Assembly: GCF_012726345.1 (NCBI RefSeq)
Contig: NZ_PTXN01000009.1
Span: 1-64,000 of the forward strand
Reading direction: 5' to 3'
DNA from: Marinomonas sp. UCMA 3892
Lineage (GTDB): Bacteria; Pseudomonadota; Gammaproteobacteria; Pseudomonadales; Marinomonadaceae
DNA length: 64,000 nt
Shown here piece after piece: positions 35,467 to 43,690 of this stretch. The translations under genes and the position numbers were made by a program. Every line of letters begins with the position of its first letter. The stretch's first letter is position 1. The notes below the pieces were generated by a model that was given only the letters and a program-made list of their open reading frames with translations, made no database searches and had not been told where the DNA came from.

Positions 35467-36132
35467 TCATAATGGTTTATAGGTAATTTTTACCTTAATT
35501 GAAATATCCGTCTCAAATGTATGAGAAAAAGAGCTAGCCTCGCCTGCAAAGATATCAATAGGCTGTAATTGGCGGCCAATGGTGCGAAATGAGTAATTCG
35601 AGGAATAACTTAATAAAAAACTAGATTGCAAAATATTATCTCTCTTTCGATCCAACTCACAACCGACTTCAAATTTATGCACCTCTCCAACATATAAAGT
35701 CTCAGTAATTGGACGTACTTCACAAGAGTCGTCTCTACTGGAAATAACGATGTCAGATATCATGATTCTGACAGGGTCTTTTTTACTCTGTGAAATAACT
35801 AGCGCTTTATTCAATTTATCAATATTTTTTAACAGCCATTTATCCAAGCTTAAAATATTGTCAATATAATCTTGTTTTGTGAAGGTAATCACCAAATGCG
35901 GGGCTTTTACTTTCTCTGCAGTGACTAGCTGTATAAATGAAGAAATCCCTGAGGCCGTATGTAAATTAGTTTCGCTCATCTCTTTCAATTTCTCCCTTTC
36001 CAATAACACCATTTCATCTCGGCTGTAATGAGTAAAAATAGTGTTATCAACTTCGGGAAAATCCATCACTTCAGCAAGCAACACTCGGCTAAATATAAAT
36101 AAAAAAATAAAAACCGTAATTCTATAAACCAT
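35467..36132 (-). CDS. Exported protein of unknown function
   Basis: A 221-residue protein that I do not recognise. A hydrophobic N terminus (VYRITVFIFLFIFSRVLLAEV) looks like a signal peptide or anchor. The rest is mixed, with two cysteines about 18 residues apart (SCEVRP and VGCELD) that could form a disulfide, so a periplasmic place is likely. I chose the ATG at 36132 because AGGA lies 6 bp upstream; a longer TTG-initiated frame to 36177 has no support. It stands alone between the sulfatase and PrpD units. Confidence 0.6.
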   Translation of the reverse strand: MVYRITVFIFLFIFSRVLLAEVMDFPEVDNTIFTHYSRDEMVLLEREKLKEMSETNLHTASGISSFIQLVTAEKVKAPHLVITFTKQDYIDNILSLDKWLLKNIDKLNKALVISQSKKDPVRIMISDIVISSRDDSCEVRPITETLYVGEVHKFEVGCELDRKRDNILQSSFLLSYSSNYSFRTIGRQLQPIDIFAGEASSFSHTFETDISIKVKITYKPL

Positions 36133-36203
36133 CTCGTATCCTAATACAAACATCCATTTTAAAAGGTAGAATAACAAAGAAAATATCGAAAAGCAGATAT
36201 CAA

Positions 36204-36228
36204 AAAGCCGAATACTGTATTCGGCTTT
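36204..36228 (-). terminator. Rho-independent terminator of the MmgE/PrpD gene
   Basis: Perfect 11 bp stem AAAGCCGAATA/TATTCGGCTTT with a 3-base loop; on the minus strand it is followed by TTG after the T-rich arm. It lies 45 bp beyond the PrpD stop. Confidence 0.8.
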
Positions 36229-36273
36229 GACAACCTATAGCTTTTAATTCAAAAAAATAATAAATGATTAGTT

Positions 36274-37623
36274 CTAATGATGGATATGAAGTAAGCGTAC
36301 ATCATTCGGGATATCATTTTCTCTTAGTATCAAATGCTCAAGACGTGCTTTCTCTGAGTCATGCAAAATCCCCATAGTGAGTTCGTTAAACTTCTGAACC
36401 AACTCATCGTCTGTTAAAGGATCTTCCGGATCCCCTTTACGGGTTTGCTGATGGTAAAAAAGCTCCTCGCCATTGGTAAGTTTAATAATGACGCGAGCCG
36501 AGCGAACTCCGGGATAAAGCTTGCTAAGCTCCTCGTCTCTATAAACAGAAACACGCTTGGCAAAGTTGCGGATATCTTGTCGAGCCAAGGTTTCGTCGTT
36601 AAAGGCTTCTAGGCGGACTTTTCCGGTCAAGCAATGGGCAGCGATACAGTATTGCAGGCTAAAGCGCGCTTGTTGTGCGTCTTGCGGGTTAGTTCTATCG
36701 CACATTTTTTTCGTAGCATCGTAACCATAAACATCAATAGACTCGATGTCTTGATATCCAATATTGTGTGTTGTTAATAAGTTACCCACGCCATCTATTG
36801 CAGGGAAAATATGTCCGCAACAACCATGATTTTTGATCGTCATGCGAGTTATTGGTGTCCATACATAGGAACCCAAAAAAGCTTTTTCCCAATTAACAGT
36901 GGCTTCTGTTGTAGCATTCGCCCATCCAAACGGGCCACTTAAACTGTCTATGGATGCTTTTACTCCAGCCAAAGCAGCATTACCAGCCAAAATGCCGGCT
37001 TGGGCTGCATGACCGGCATGAAGCGCTTTTGCACCACCTTCACCTTGAAGGTTAGCCTGATGCCCACCTGCAAAACTACTCGCAATACCAATCGCGTGCA
37101 TCACTTGTTCTTGCGTACCTTTTGCTAACAACACACATGCTACTGCTGCGCCAATGGTACCGACCGTTGACGTGGTATGCCAATACTTATAATGAGCAGG
37201 CTGAATAGCAAGAGACAAGCGACAACCCACTTCGTAAGCACCAATAATAGCGCGATGTAAAACATCCAAAGACACATTGTTATGCTGGGCAATGGCTAAG
37301 GCAGCCGAAATGGTTGGGCTGCCGGGATGGTAACCGCCATCTTTGAAAATATCATCGAATTCAACCGTATGACTGGCGACACCATTCATAAAGGCAGAAT
37401 AACTAATCGATCTTGGTTCACCATCTACATAAGAAAACGCATTTCCACTTCCTGATTCAATAAAATGTTTAAGCTCTATTGATGGCGAGCGGATTGTCCC
37501 AGGTAAAGTAGTTGCGTACCAATCTAATATTGCTCTGCGAGTAGCCCAAGAAACGTCATTAGAAAGTGGGCATGTCAACCAATAGACAGCCAAATTAGAT
37601 AATTGAATAATTGGATTTTCCAT
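36274..37623 (-). CDS. MmgE/PrpD family protein
   Basis: A 449-residue member of the MmgE/PrpD family (2-methylcitrate dehydratase, cis-aconitate decarboxylase and relatives). Family landmarks are SYSAFMNGVASHTVEFDD, AGGHQANLQGEGGAKALHAGHAAQ and GCCGHIFPAIDG. Many relatives are not methylcitrate enzymes but act on other tricarboxylates or dehydrate hydroxy acids; no prpB or prpC is nearby. It shares direction with an orphan TctC-like binding protein encoded 128 bp upstream, so its substrate may be an imported polycarboxylate. Confidence 0.88.
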   Translation of the reverse strand: MENPIIQLSNLAVYWLTCPLSNDVSWATRRAILDWYATTLPGTIRSPSIELKHFIESGSGNAFSYVDGEPRSISYSAFMNGVASHTVEFDDIFKDGGYHPGSPTISAALAIAQHNNVSLDVLHRAIIGAYEVGCRLSLAIQPAHYKYWHTTSTVGTIGAAVACVLLAKGTQEQVMHAIGIASSFAGGHQANLQGEGGAKALHAGHAAQAGILAGNAALAGVKASIDSLSGPFGWANATTEATVNWEKAFLGSYVWTPITRMTIKNHGCCGHIFPAIDGVGNLLTTHNIGYQDIESIDVYGYDATKKMCDRTNPQDAQQARFSLQYCIAAHCLTGKVRLEAFNDETLARQDIRNFAKRVSVYRDEELSKLYPGVRSARVIIKLTNGEELFYHQQTRKGDPEDPLTDDELVQKFNELTMGILHDSEKARLEHLILRENDIPNDVRLLHIHH

Positions 37624-37674
37624 GCATACTCCAAAAAATAGAAATATATAATGTTTAAAATACAGATAAAATTA

Positions 37675-37704
37675 ATGCCTGCCTCATTGTCATGAGGCAG
37701 GCAT
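37675..37704 (-). terminator. Strong hairpin between tctC-like and PrpD genes
   Basis: Perfect 13 bp stem (ATGCCTGCCTCAT/ATGAGGCAGGCAT) with a 4-base loop, then TAATTTTA on the minus strand. It is a terminator or 3'-end stabiliser for the binding-protein mRNA. Confidence 0.7.
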
Positions 37705-37751
37705 AGATAGCAGTCAGAATTACTGTGGTATCGAGAGGACGTTATGTAGTT

Positions 37752-38738
37752 TTATTTAATTACGCCAGCACGTTTCAAGTTGTATTCGGCAAGATCCGAA
37801 ATACGCTTAGCAGCAGCTGTATATTCATCAGGCCCTAACCAAGAATCAATAACACCTGAGTTACGTGCGTATTCTTGGTAATCTTTATCTAGCATCGCTT
37901 TATGGAAAGCATCAGAAATCTGTTCTTGGATGTCTTTCGGTATGCCTTTTGGACCAAACACACCACGTAGTTGCACCCAGCTATTGTCAACTTTATAACC
38001 TTGATCTGTAAAAGTTTGAATATTGTCATAGCCATCTAACTTAGTCATACCATGAACACCTAAGCCTTTAATACGGCCAGCGTCAAAGAAGGATTTAGCA
38101 CCACCTAAACTAGACATACCAACATCGATATGACCACCTAATAATGCTGCAACAATATCAGGTGTTGCATTAAATGCTACCCAATTCAGATCAATTCCAG
38201 CAGCTTCGGCATACATACTCATACTTATAAACTGAGTAGAACCAATTGGCCCAAAGCCTCCTACATTAATGGTGCGTTTTTTTGCTGCTTCTTCTAAGTC
38301 TTTTAGATTATTAATATCCGAGTCAGCACGAACATACATTAGATTTTGATCTTCTTGAGTCGTTGCAATCCAAGAAAAATCGTCTAAAGAAAATGTTCCC
38401 TTTAAATTATCTACCATACTAGTAAAGGCTGTTAGAGTATTAATGCCTAATGTTTGACCATCAGGTTTCGCTGCGCGAACACGAGACATTTGAGCGGCAC
38501 CACCACCGCCAGGAGAGTTAACAACAATAATATTTTGTTTGATTTGTGGCTCTAAAGCTTTTGCTAAAGTTCGAATAAAAATATCGGATGAACCACCAGC
38601 TTTAGTATGCATATAAATAGTAACTGGACCTGTCGGCCATTTATCGGCGGCTAATGCGCTAACACTTATCACTGCAGAGCATAGTGTGACGGTGATTTTC
38701 TTGGTTAGAGATTTCAGATTATTCATTTTTAAAATCAT
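37752..38738 (-). CDS. TTT-family (TctC) substrate-binding protein, orphan
   Basis: A 328-residue periplasmic binding protein of the tripartite tricarboxylate transporter family. A signal peptide (KKITVTLCSAVISVSALAA) precedes the mature start DKWPTGPV. The ligand-loop segments NSPGGGGAAQ and NATPDIVAALLGGHIDVG are present. It is a close paralogue of the TctC encoded at 49222-50220, with most positions identical by eye. No TctA or TctB is beside it, so it probably shares the membrane subunits at 47-49 kb. Confidence 0.9.
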   Translation of the reverse strand: MILKMNNLKSLTKKITVTLCSAVISVSALAADKWPTGPVTIYMHTKAGGSSDIFIRTLAKALEPQIKQNIIVVNSPGGGGAAQMSRVRAAKPDGQTLGINTLTAFTSMVDNLKGTFSLDDFSWIATTQEDQNLMYVRADSDINNLKDLEEAAKKRTINVGGFGPIGSTQFISMSMYAEAAGIDLNWVAFNATPDIVAALLGGHIDVGMSSLGGAKSFFDAGRIKGLGVHGMTKLDGYDNIQTFTDQGYKVDNSWVQLRGVFGPKGIPKDIQEQISDAFHKAMLDKDYQEYARNSGVIDSWLGPDEYTAAAKRISDLAEYNLKRAGVIK

Positions 38739-38884
38739 GATCTTTCCTTCTTTCTTTTTATTAGGGATCTGAAGAACACCAAGATAATCTCATTATAGTT
38801 TTACTAGTAAAACTGAACATATGTAATGGCCGCTCTAACATTTCCATCACTTACTATTTAGTCATAATCAACAACGATAAAAAT

Positions 38885-39766
38885 TTATTTTCTCATAGAC
38901 TCTCTCATCCATTTTAAAAAGGTCAAAAGCGTGTCACTAGGAGCAACCTTATTGGACCAAACCAAATAATAACTTTCGCCTGTTGTATGAGAATCGGGGA
39001 ACGGAGAAACTAGCTTTCCTTTAGTCAGCAACCCCTCAACAAATACTTTTACCGCAAGAGCAACTCCCATTCCCATAGCGGCAGCTTCATAAGCCGAGGA
39101 AGAGTTATCAAAACGAATTCCTTTATGGCTGTCTACCTTCACCTCTCTAGACTTTAACCAACTTTCCCAGTCATGATTTCTTGCCATAGAATGCAATAAG
39201 GTGACGTTTTGTAAGTCTTGCGGTGTATGCAACGGATTATTTGCCAAAAACTCTGGTGTACAAACAGGAATAAGTTCTATTTCAACTAATCTTTCTGCAT
39301 GCAATTCAGGCCATTTTCCATAACCAGAACGAATCGCAGCATCGATATTTTGTGTTTCGAAATCTACAGGGGCAAGTGAAGAAGATAAACGGACCTCTGT
39401 TGCCTCAAAACGCTTGTGGAAGTCTGCCAACCTAGGTATCAACCAACGCTGCGAAAAAGTGGTATAGGATTGAATCGATAAAACATCACGACGCCCTCTT
39501 CGAGATACTTTTCTAGCCGCATCAGCGATATCTTGAAAAGCGGTACTGATTCCGTCGTACAGCTCTTTTCCCTCATCCGTTAATTCAATTCCACGGTGCA
39601 AACGCTTAAATAACGCAACACCAAAATAATCTTCCAGCACCTTAACCTGCCGACTCACCGCCACTTGTGACACATTTAGATCTTCTGCCGCAGCAGTAAG
39701 ACTCAGTAACCTTGCGGCAGACTCAAATGCCTTAAGAGGATTTAGAGGAGGGAGAGGATACTTCAT
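38885..39766 (-). CDS. LysR-type regulator (GcvA-like)
   Basis: A 293-residue LysR regulator of the GcvA/AmpR subgroup: PPLNPLKAFESAARLLSLTA, then the helix-turn-helix EDLNVSQVAVSRQVKVLEDY. The effector domain is complete. It is divergent from the thioesterase gene, with a palindrome of exact T-N11-A form between them. Likely targets are the thioesterase gene and the adjacent transport and CoA genes. Confidence 0.9.
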   Translation of the reverse strand: MKYPLPPLNPLKAFESAARLLSLTAAAEDLNVSQVAVSRQVKVLEDYFGVALFKRLHRGIELTDEGKELYDGISTAFQDIADAARKVSRRGRRDVLSIQSYTTFSQRWLIPRLADFHKRFEATEVRLSSSLAPVDFETQNIDAAIRSGYGKWPELHAERLVEIELIPVCTPEFLANNPLHTPQDLQNVTLLHSMARNHDWESWLKSREVKVDSHKGIRFDNSSSAYEAAAMGMGVALAVKVFVEGLLTKGKLVSPFPDSHTTGESYYLVWSNKVAPSDTLLTFLKWMRESMRK

Positions 39767-39840
39767 AATAGGTACCTTAAAGCCTGAGTAGAAAAATAGA
39801 ATATAAAAATATTAGCAGCCATCATTAGACATAACATTTT

Positions 39841-39870
39841 GTTAGTCAATACAATTATTGTAAGGCTAAC
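39841..39870. promoter_or_regulatory. Probable LysR operator between LysR and thioesterase genes
   Basis: TACAATTATTGTA (39850-39862) is a perfect palindrome of the T-N11-A type. GTTAG lies on its left and CTAAC on its right, giving an outer inverted repeat. Confidence 0.6.
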
Positions 39871-39942
39871 AGGCAAGCACTAAAAAACTTTTTCCTCTAA
39901 AATAAATTCACTATAAACAACACCTCACGACAGAGATAAACT

Positions 39943-40326
39943 ATGTTTCATACCACAATAATAAAACCTAGATTTTCTGAAACAGACAAACTAGGACATA
40001 TAAGCAATACTGTTTTTCCTGTTTGGATGGCCGAATCACGCTCTGACTTCTGCCGCTCTGCTCTTGAAATAACACAACCTTGGGTGGTTGCTAATATTTC
40101 TATCGATTTTAAAAATGAAGTGCTTCATGGTGATGATGTTGTCGTCAACACTTGCGTAGAGCGCATCGGCGGTAAGTCAGTGACTTTTTACCAGGAAATG
40201 TTTCAATACGAAAAGCGTTGTGTAGTCGGACGTACAACCGTTGTATGCATAGACAAAGCGACAAAACAATCTTGTTCGTTGAACAACAGCGACAAGGAAA
40301 AACTCCAACCCTATCTAGCCGTGTAA
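39943..40326 (+). CDS. Acyl-CoA thioesterase (4HBT hotdog fold)
   Basis: A 127-residue hotdog protein of the 4-hydroxybenzoyl-CoA thioesterase/YbgC type. The N-terminal motif is KPRFSETDKLGHISNTVFPVW, where the Asp of ETDKLGH is the usual catalytic residue, and the helix-strand pattern continues with NISIDFKNEVLHGDDVVV. It would hydrolyse an acyl- or aryl-CoA, probably as a safety valve for the CoA pathway encoded next to it. Divergent from the LysR gene. Confidence 0.85.
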   Translation: MFHTTIIKPRFSETDKLGHISNTVFPVWMAESRSDFCRSALEITQPWVVANISIDFKNEVLHGDDVVVNTCVERIGGKSVTFYQEMFQYEKRCVVGRTTVVCIDKATKQSCSLNNSDKEKLQPYLAV

Positions 40327-40351
40327 ACCTAGGAACACATAGACTAAAAAA

Positions 40352-40370
40352 GCCAGCCCAAAGGGCTGGC
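40352..40370 (-). terminator. Rho-independent terminator of the beta-oxidation operon
   Basis: 8 bp GC-rich stem GCCAGCCC/GGGCTGGC, 3-base loop, TTTTTT on the minus strand. A second hairpin (AACCACG/CGTGGTT, 40383-40405) lies just before it, directly after the thiolase stop. Confidence 0.85.
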
Positions 40371-40406
40371 AAACTTAGCTCTAACCACGACTGAGCAGCG
40401 TGGTTA

Positions 40407-41612
40407 TTACACTCGCGCTATAATCAGAGCAATACCTTGACCAACACCAACACACATACTGATCAATGCATAACGCCCAGATGTTTTTTCTAGCTGATTA
40501 ATGGCTGTCGTTACTAAGCGAGCGCCAGATGCACCAAGTGGATGTCCGATGGCAATGGCACCACCATTCGGATTCACTCGTGCGTCATCGTCTTTTAGAC
40601 CAAGCTGACGCGTTACGCCAAGTGCTTGTGCGGCAAACGCTTCATTCAGTTCAATCACATCCATTTGCTCAAGAGTCAGATTGGTTTGCGCCAATACTTT
40701 CTTAATAGCTGGAACGGGTCCCATGCCCATCACTCTTGGCGGTACACCCGCGACAGACATGCCAACCACTTTAGCTCTTGGCGTAAGATTGTAGTCTTTC
40801 ACCGCTTGCTCATTTGCCATCAACAAGGCACACGCACCGTCATTAATACCCGATGCATTACCCGCCGTCACTGAGCCATCTAACTTAGTTACACTACGCA
40901 ATTTCGTTAACGCTTCTAACGTCGTCTGTGGACGTGGATGTTCATCTTTAGCAACGGTCACATCTTCTTTTTTAGGGACAGAAATAGTGACAGGAAACAC
41001 TTCATTTTCGAAGAAGTTTGCTTCACTAGCCGCAGCCCAGCGCTGCTGACTACGCAATGCAAAAGCATCTTGATCTTCTCTGGAAACAACTTCTTCTTCG
41101 GCAACGTTTTCTGCTGTTTGTGGTAGTGCATCCACACCATAAAGCGCTTCCATTGCTGGATTCACTAAACGCCAACCAATGGTCGTATCTTCTAGAGCTT
41201 GGCCTCTATCGAATGGCGACATGGCCTTTTTCATTACATAAGGTGAGCGACTCATACTTTCGACACCACCAGCGATAACCAAACTTGCTTCGCCAAGGCG
41301 TAAAGTACGCGCTGCTGAACCTACCGCATCAAGTCCTGAACCACACAGACGATTTACCGTTAAGCCCGGAACAGTCTCCGGCAAGCCAGCTAAAAGGCCG
41401 GACATACGGGCGACATTGCGATTGTCTTCACCCGCTTGGTTAGCACAACCGTAAACAACATCATCGACTTTCGACCAATCGACCGAAGGATTACGTTTCA
41501 TTAATTCTTTGATTGGTAAAGCGCCAAGATCATCAGTACGAATAGACGACAAACCGCCCATAAAACGACCAAACGGAGTACGTATCGCATCACAAATGTA
41601 AGCTTCTGACAT
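40407..41612 (-). CDS. Acetyl-CoA acyltransferase (3-oxoadipyl-CoA thiolase type)
   Basis: A 401-residue thiolase that releases acetyl-CoA from a 3-oxoacyl-CoA. The nucleophile is Cys90 (NRLCGSGLD); the His ([11 protein letters not shown]) and second Cys (MCVGVGQG) are in place. The N-terminal [30 protein letters not shown] and LEDTTIGWR are characteristic of PcaF/PaaJ 3-oxoadipyl-CoA thiolases. The preceding FadB-like gene suggests use after dehydrogenation of a dicarboxylic or aromatic-derived acyl chain. I chose the ATG at 41612 over 41624 on ribosome-site spacing. Last gene of the operon. Confidence 0.9.
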   Translation of the reverse strand: MSEAYICDAIRTPFGRFMGGLSSIRTDDLGALPIKELMKRNPSVDWSKVDDVVYGCANQAGEDNRNVARMSGLLAGLPETVPGLTVNRLCGSGLDAVGSAARTLRLGEASLVIAGGVESMSRSPYVMKKAMSPFDRGQALEDTTIGWRLVNPAMEALYGVDALPQTAENVAEEEVVSREDQDAFALRSQQRWAAASEANFFENEVFPVTISVPKKEDVTVAKDEHPRPQTTLEALTKLRSVTKLDGSVTAGNASGINDGACALLMANEQAVKDYNLTPRAKVVGMSVAGVPPRVMGMGPVPAIKKVLAQTNLTLEQMDVIELNEAFAAQALGVTRQLGLKDDDARVNPNGGAIAIGHPLGASGARLVTTAINQLEKTSGRYALISMCVGVGQGIALIIARV

Positions 41613-41635
41613 ATTTCTCACCATTAATTTTGTTG

Positions 41636-43681
41636 TTATTTCTTTAGTGTCTGTACCTTGCCCGCTTGGTGTCCCTTACCATTTACGTCAGCAAGATGAG
41701 CCATTAACGCTGCCAACTCACCGGCTGGCATGTGACGAGCAATAAAGACTGGACCGCCTTTCCAGCGAGGGAAGCCGTAACCATTAGTCAAAGCAATATC
41801 AATCTCTTCTGGGGTTTCGCACACTTGCTCTTCAAGAAGTAATAAAGATTCGTTGATCAAGCTGCCAATTACACGCTGCTGAATATCCTCATCTGTAAAC
41901 ACTTTAGCAACGATGCCTTTTTCTCGACGATAAGCAGTTAGCAGCTCTGCAATAAAAGTATCTGATTCTGGTTTACCATTATGGCCATATTGGTAATAAC
42001 CACTGCCCGTTTTGCGACCCAAGCGCCCGGCTTCACAGATTCGGTCTGGAATTTCTACATAGCGAGACAAATGACGCGTGTCTTTCGTCTGTTCGCGCAT
42101 GCGCCAAGCAATGTCCAAGCCAGACATATCAGCCACTTTAAACACCCCCATGGCAAAACCATAAGATTCTATTGCTTGATCTATTTGCTCTGGGCTAGCG
42201 CCCTCTTCCATTAGGAACTCGCACTGGCGTCGGTAAGCCGCATACAAACGGTTACCCACAAAGCCCCAGGCATTTTTTGTCGTAATGGCTTTTTTGCCGA
42301 GTTTTTTCGCAAAAACCATCGCTTTGTTAAAGGTTTCTTGACTGGTTGAAGCAATTTTCACCACTTCCAATAACGACATGATATGAGCGGGGCTGAAGAA
42401 ATGCAGACCCAAAACCCGTTCGGGATATTGAATACCAGCAAAAATCTCATCCACATCAAGGTATGACGTATTTGTTGCCAACAAAGCATCAGCACGAACG
42501 ATATTTGCTAAATTACTAAACAAGGATTTTTTCGCGTCTAAACTTTCAATAATGGCTTCAACGGCAAGATCCACATCTTTAAGAAGATTCAGATCCGACG
42601 AAGTATGAAGTTTATTCAAACACTGAACTTTTTTATCTTCTGTTAGTTTTCCGCGTTTAACCGCACCATCCAACTCAGACAAAATTCTTGCTTTGCCTGC
42701 TTCAAGCGCTTGCTCATTTATCTCAACCAGAAAGACTTCATAGCCAGACATAAGCGCATTCAAACAGATACCACTGCCCATTGTGCCTGCGCCGATGACA
42801 CCAACTCGTTCAATGGGCGAAACTGTTGCTATGTTTTTACCTAAGCTATTTTCGACGAAGAACAAATAACGCAAAGCCTGAGCTGGCTGGCTACCACGAA
42901 GCTTTAAGAAAGTTTCACGCTCCAACGCTACACCATCAGCAAAACTCAAGCTGGATGTTTTGGCTAGTAAATCTGCCGCGGCGTGAGCCGATGGCAAACC
43001 TCTTGAACGTTTTAATAAGCCTTTTGATTGAGTTGCAAAGTCATCATGGTCGTAACCCGGAATATTACGCTCACTAAGGCGTTGCTTAGACAAAGGTTTC
43101 TCAAAAGCAGAAAGAAGCTGAATCACCTCATCGATCGAATCCTGGCCAATAAGTGAGTGAATAAGACCACGGTTTACGGCCTCTTCTGCACTAATTGGCT
43201 TACCTGAAATAATCATATCCAAAGCGTGTAACATACCAATAGCACGAGGCAAGCGTTGCGTACCGCCTGCACCCGGCACTATGCCAACAGACACTTCAGG
43301 AAGCCCCAACTTCGCCCCTTTAACAGCGATTCGATAGTCACTTGCCAATGCCAATTCAAGGCCACCGCCAAGGGTAAAACCCTTGACGATAGCAACAACT
43401 GGTAACGGAAACTGTTCAATAGACTGAGTCACTTGAGGCAAGGTTGGTTCAGTCGGCTCGTTTTCCAATTCATTTAAATCGGCGCCAGCCATCAAACAAC
43501 GGCCTTCACCTTGCAAAATGACCCCATCAACAGCGTCAACATTGACTTGTGCCAAACGCGCCAAAATGCCTTTTCGCACAGCATCTGTACTAGCGTTGAC
43601 GGGAGGATTATTAATGGTCACCACGGCAAAATTTTGTACTATTTGCAGTGATACAGGATGCTGATCGATAAGTTGCGTCAT
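41636..43681 (-). CDS. Bifunctional enoyl-CoA hydratase/3-hydroxyacyl-CoA dehydrogenase (FadB/FadJ-like)
   Basis: A 681-residue multifunctional enzyme. The N-terminal crotonase domain (about 1-190) has the oxyanion-hole segment GRCLMAGADLNE and EVSVGIVPGAGGTQRLPR. The middle NAD domain (about 290-470) has VGVIGAGTMGSGI. The C-terminal dimer domain (about 475-590) includes AWGFVGNRL. It hydrates enoyl-CoA and oxidises the hydroxyacyl-CoA. The order hydratase-dehydrogenase in one chain is like the peroxisomal and FadJ type. AAGGAGGGG precedes the ATG. The thiolase gene follows it in the operon. Confidence 0.92.
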   Translation of the reverse strand: MTQLIDQHPVSLQIVQNFAVVTINNPPVNASTDAVRKGILARLAQVNVDAVDGVILQGEGRCLMAGADLNELENEPTEPTLPQVTQSIEQFPLPVVAIVKGFTLGGGLELALASDYRIAVKGAKLGLPEVSVGIVPGAGGTQRLPRAIGMLHALDMIISGKPISAEEAVNRGLIHSLIGQDSIDEVIQLLSAFEKPLSKQRLSERNIPGYDHDDFATQSKGLLKRSRGLPSAHAAADLLAKTSSLSFADGVALERETFLKLRGSQPAQALRYLFFVENSLGKNIATVSPIERVGVIGAGTMGSGICLNALMSGYEVFLVEINEQALEAGKARILSELDGAVKRGKLTEDKKVQCLNKLHTSSDLNLLKDVDLAVEAIIESLDAKKSLFSNLANIVRADALLATNTSYLDVDEIFAGIQYPERVLGLHFFSPAHIMSLLEVVKIASTSQETFNKAMVFAKKLGKKAITTKNAWGFVGNRLYAAYRRQCEFLMEEGASPEQIDQAIESYGFAMGVFKVADMSGLDIAWRMREQTKDTRHLSRYVEIPDRICEAGRLGRKTGSGYYQYGHNGKPESDTFIAELLTAYRREKGIVAKVFTDEDIQQRVIGSLINESLLLLEEQVCETPEEIDIALTNGYGFPRWKGGPVFIARHMPAGELAALMAHLADVNGKGHQAGKVQTLKK

Positions 43682-43690
43682 AGCCCCTCC

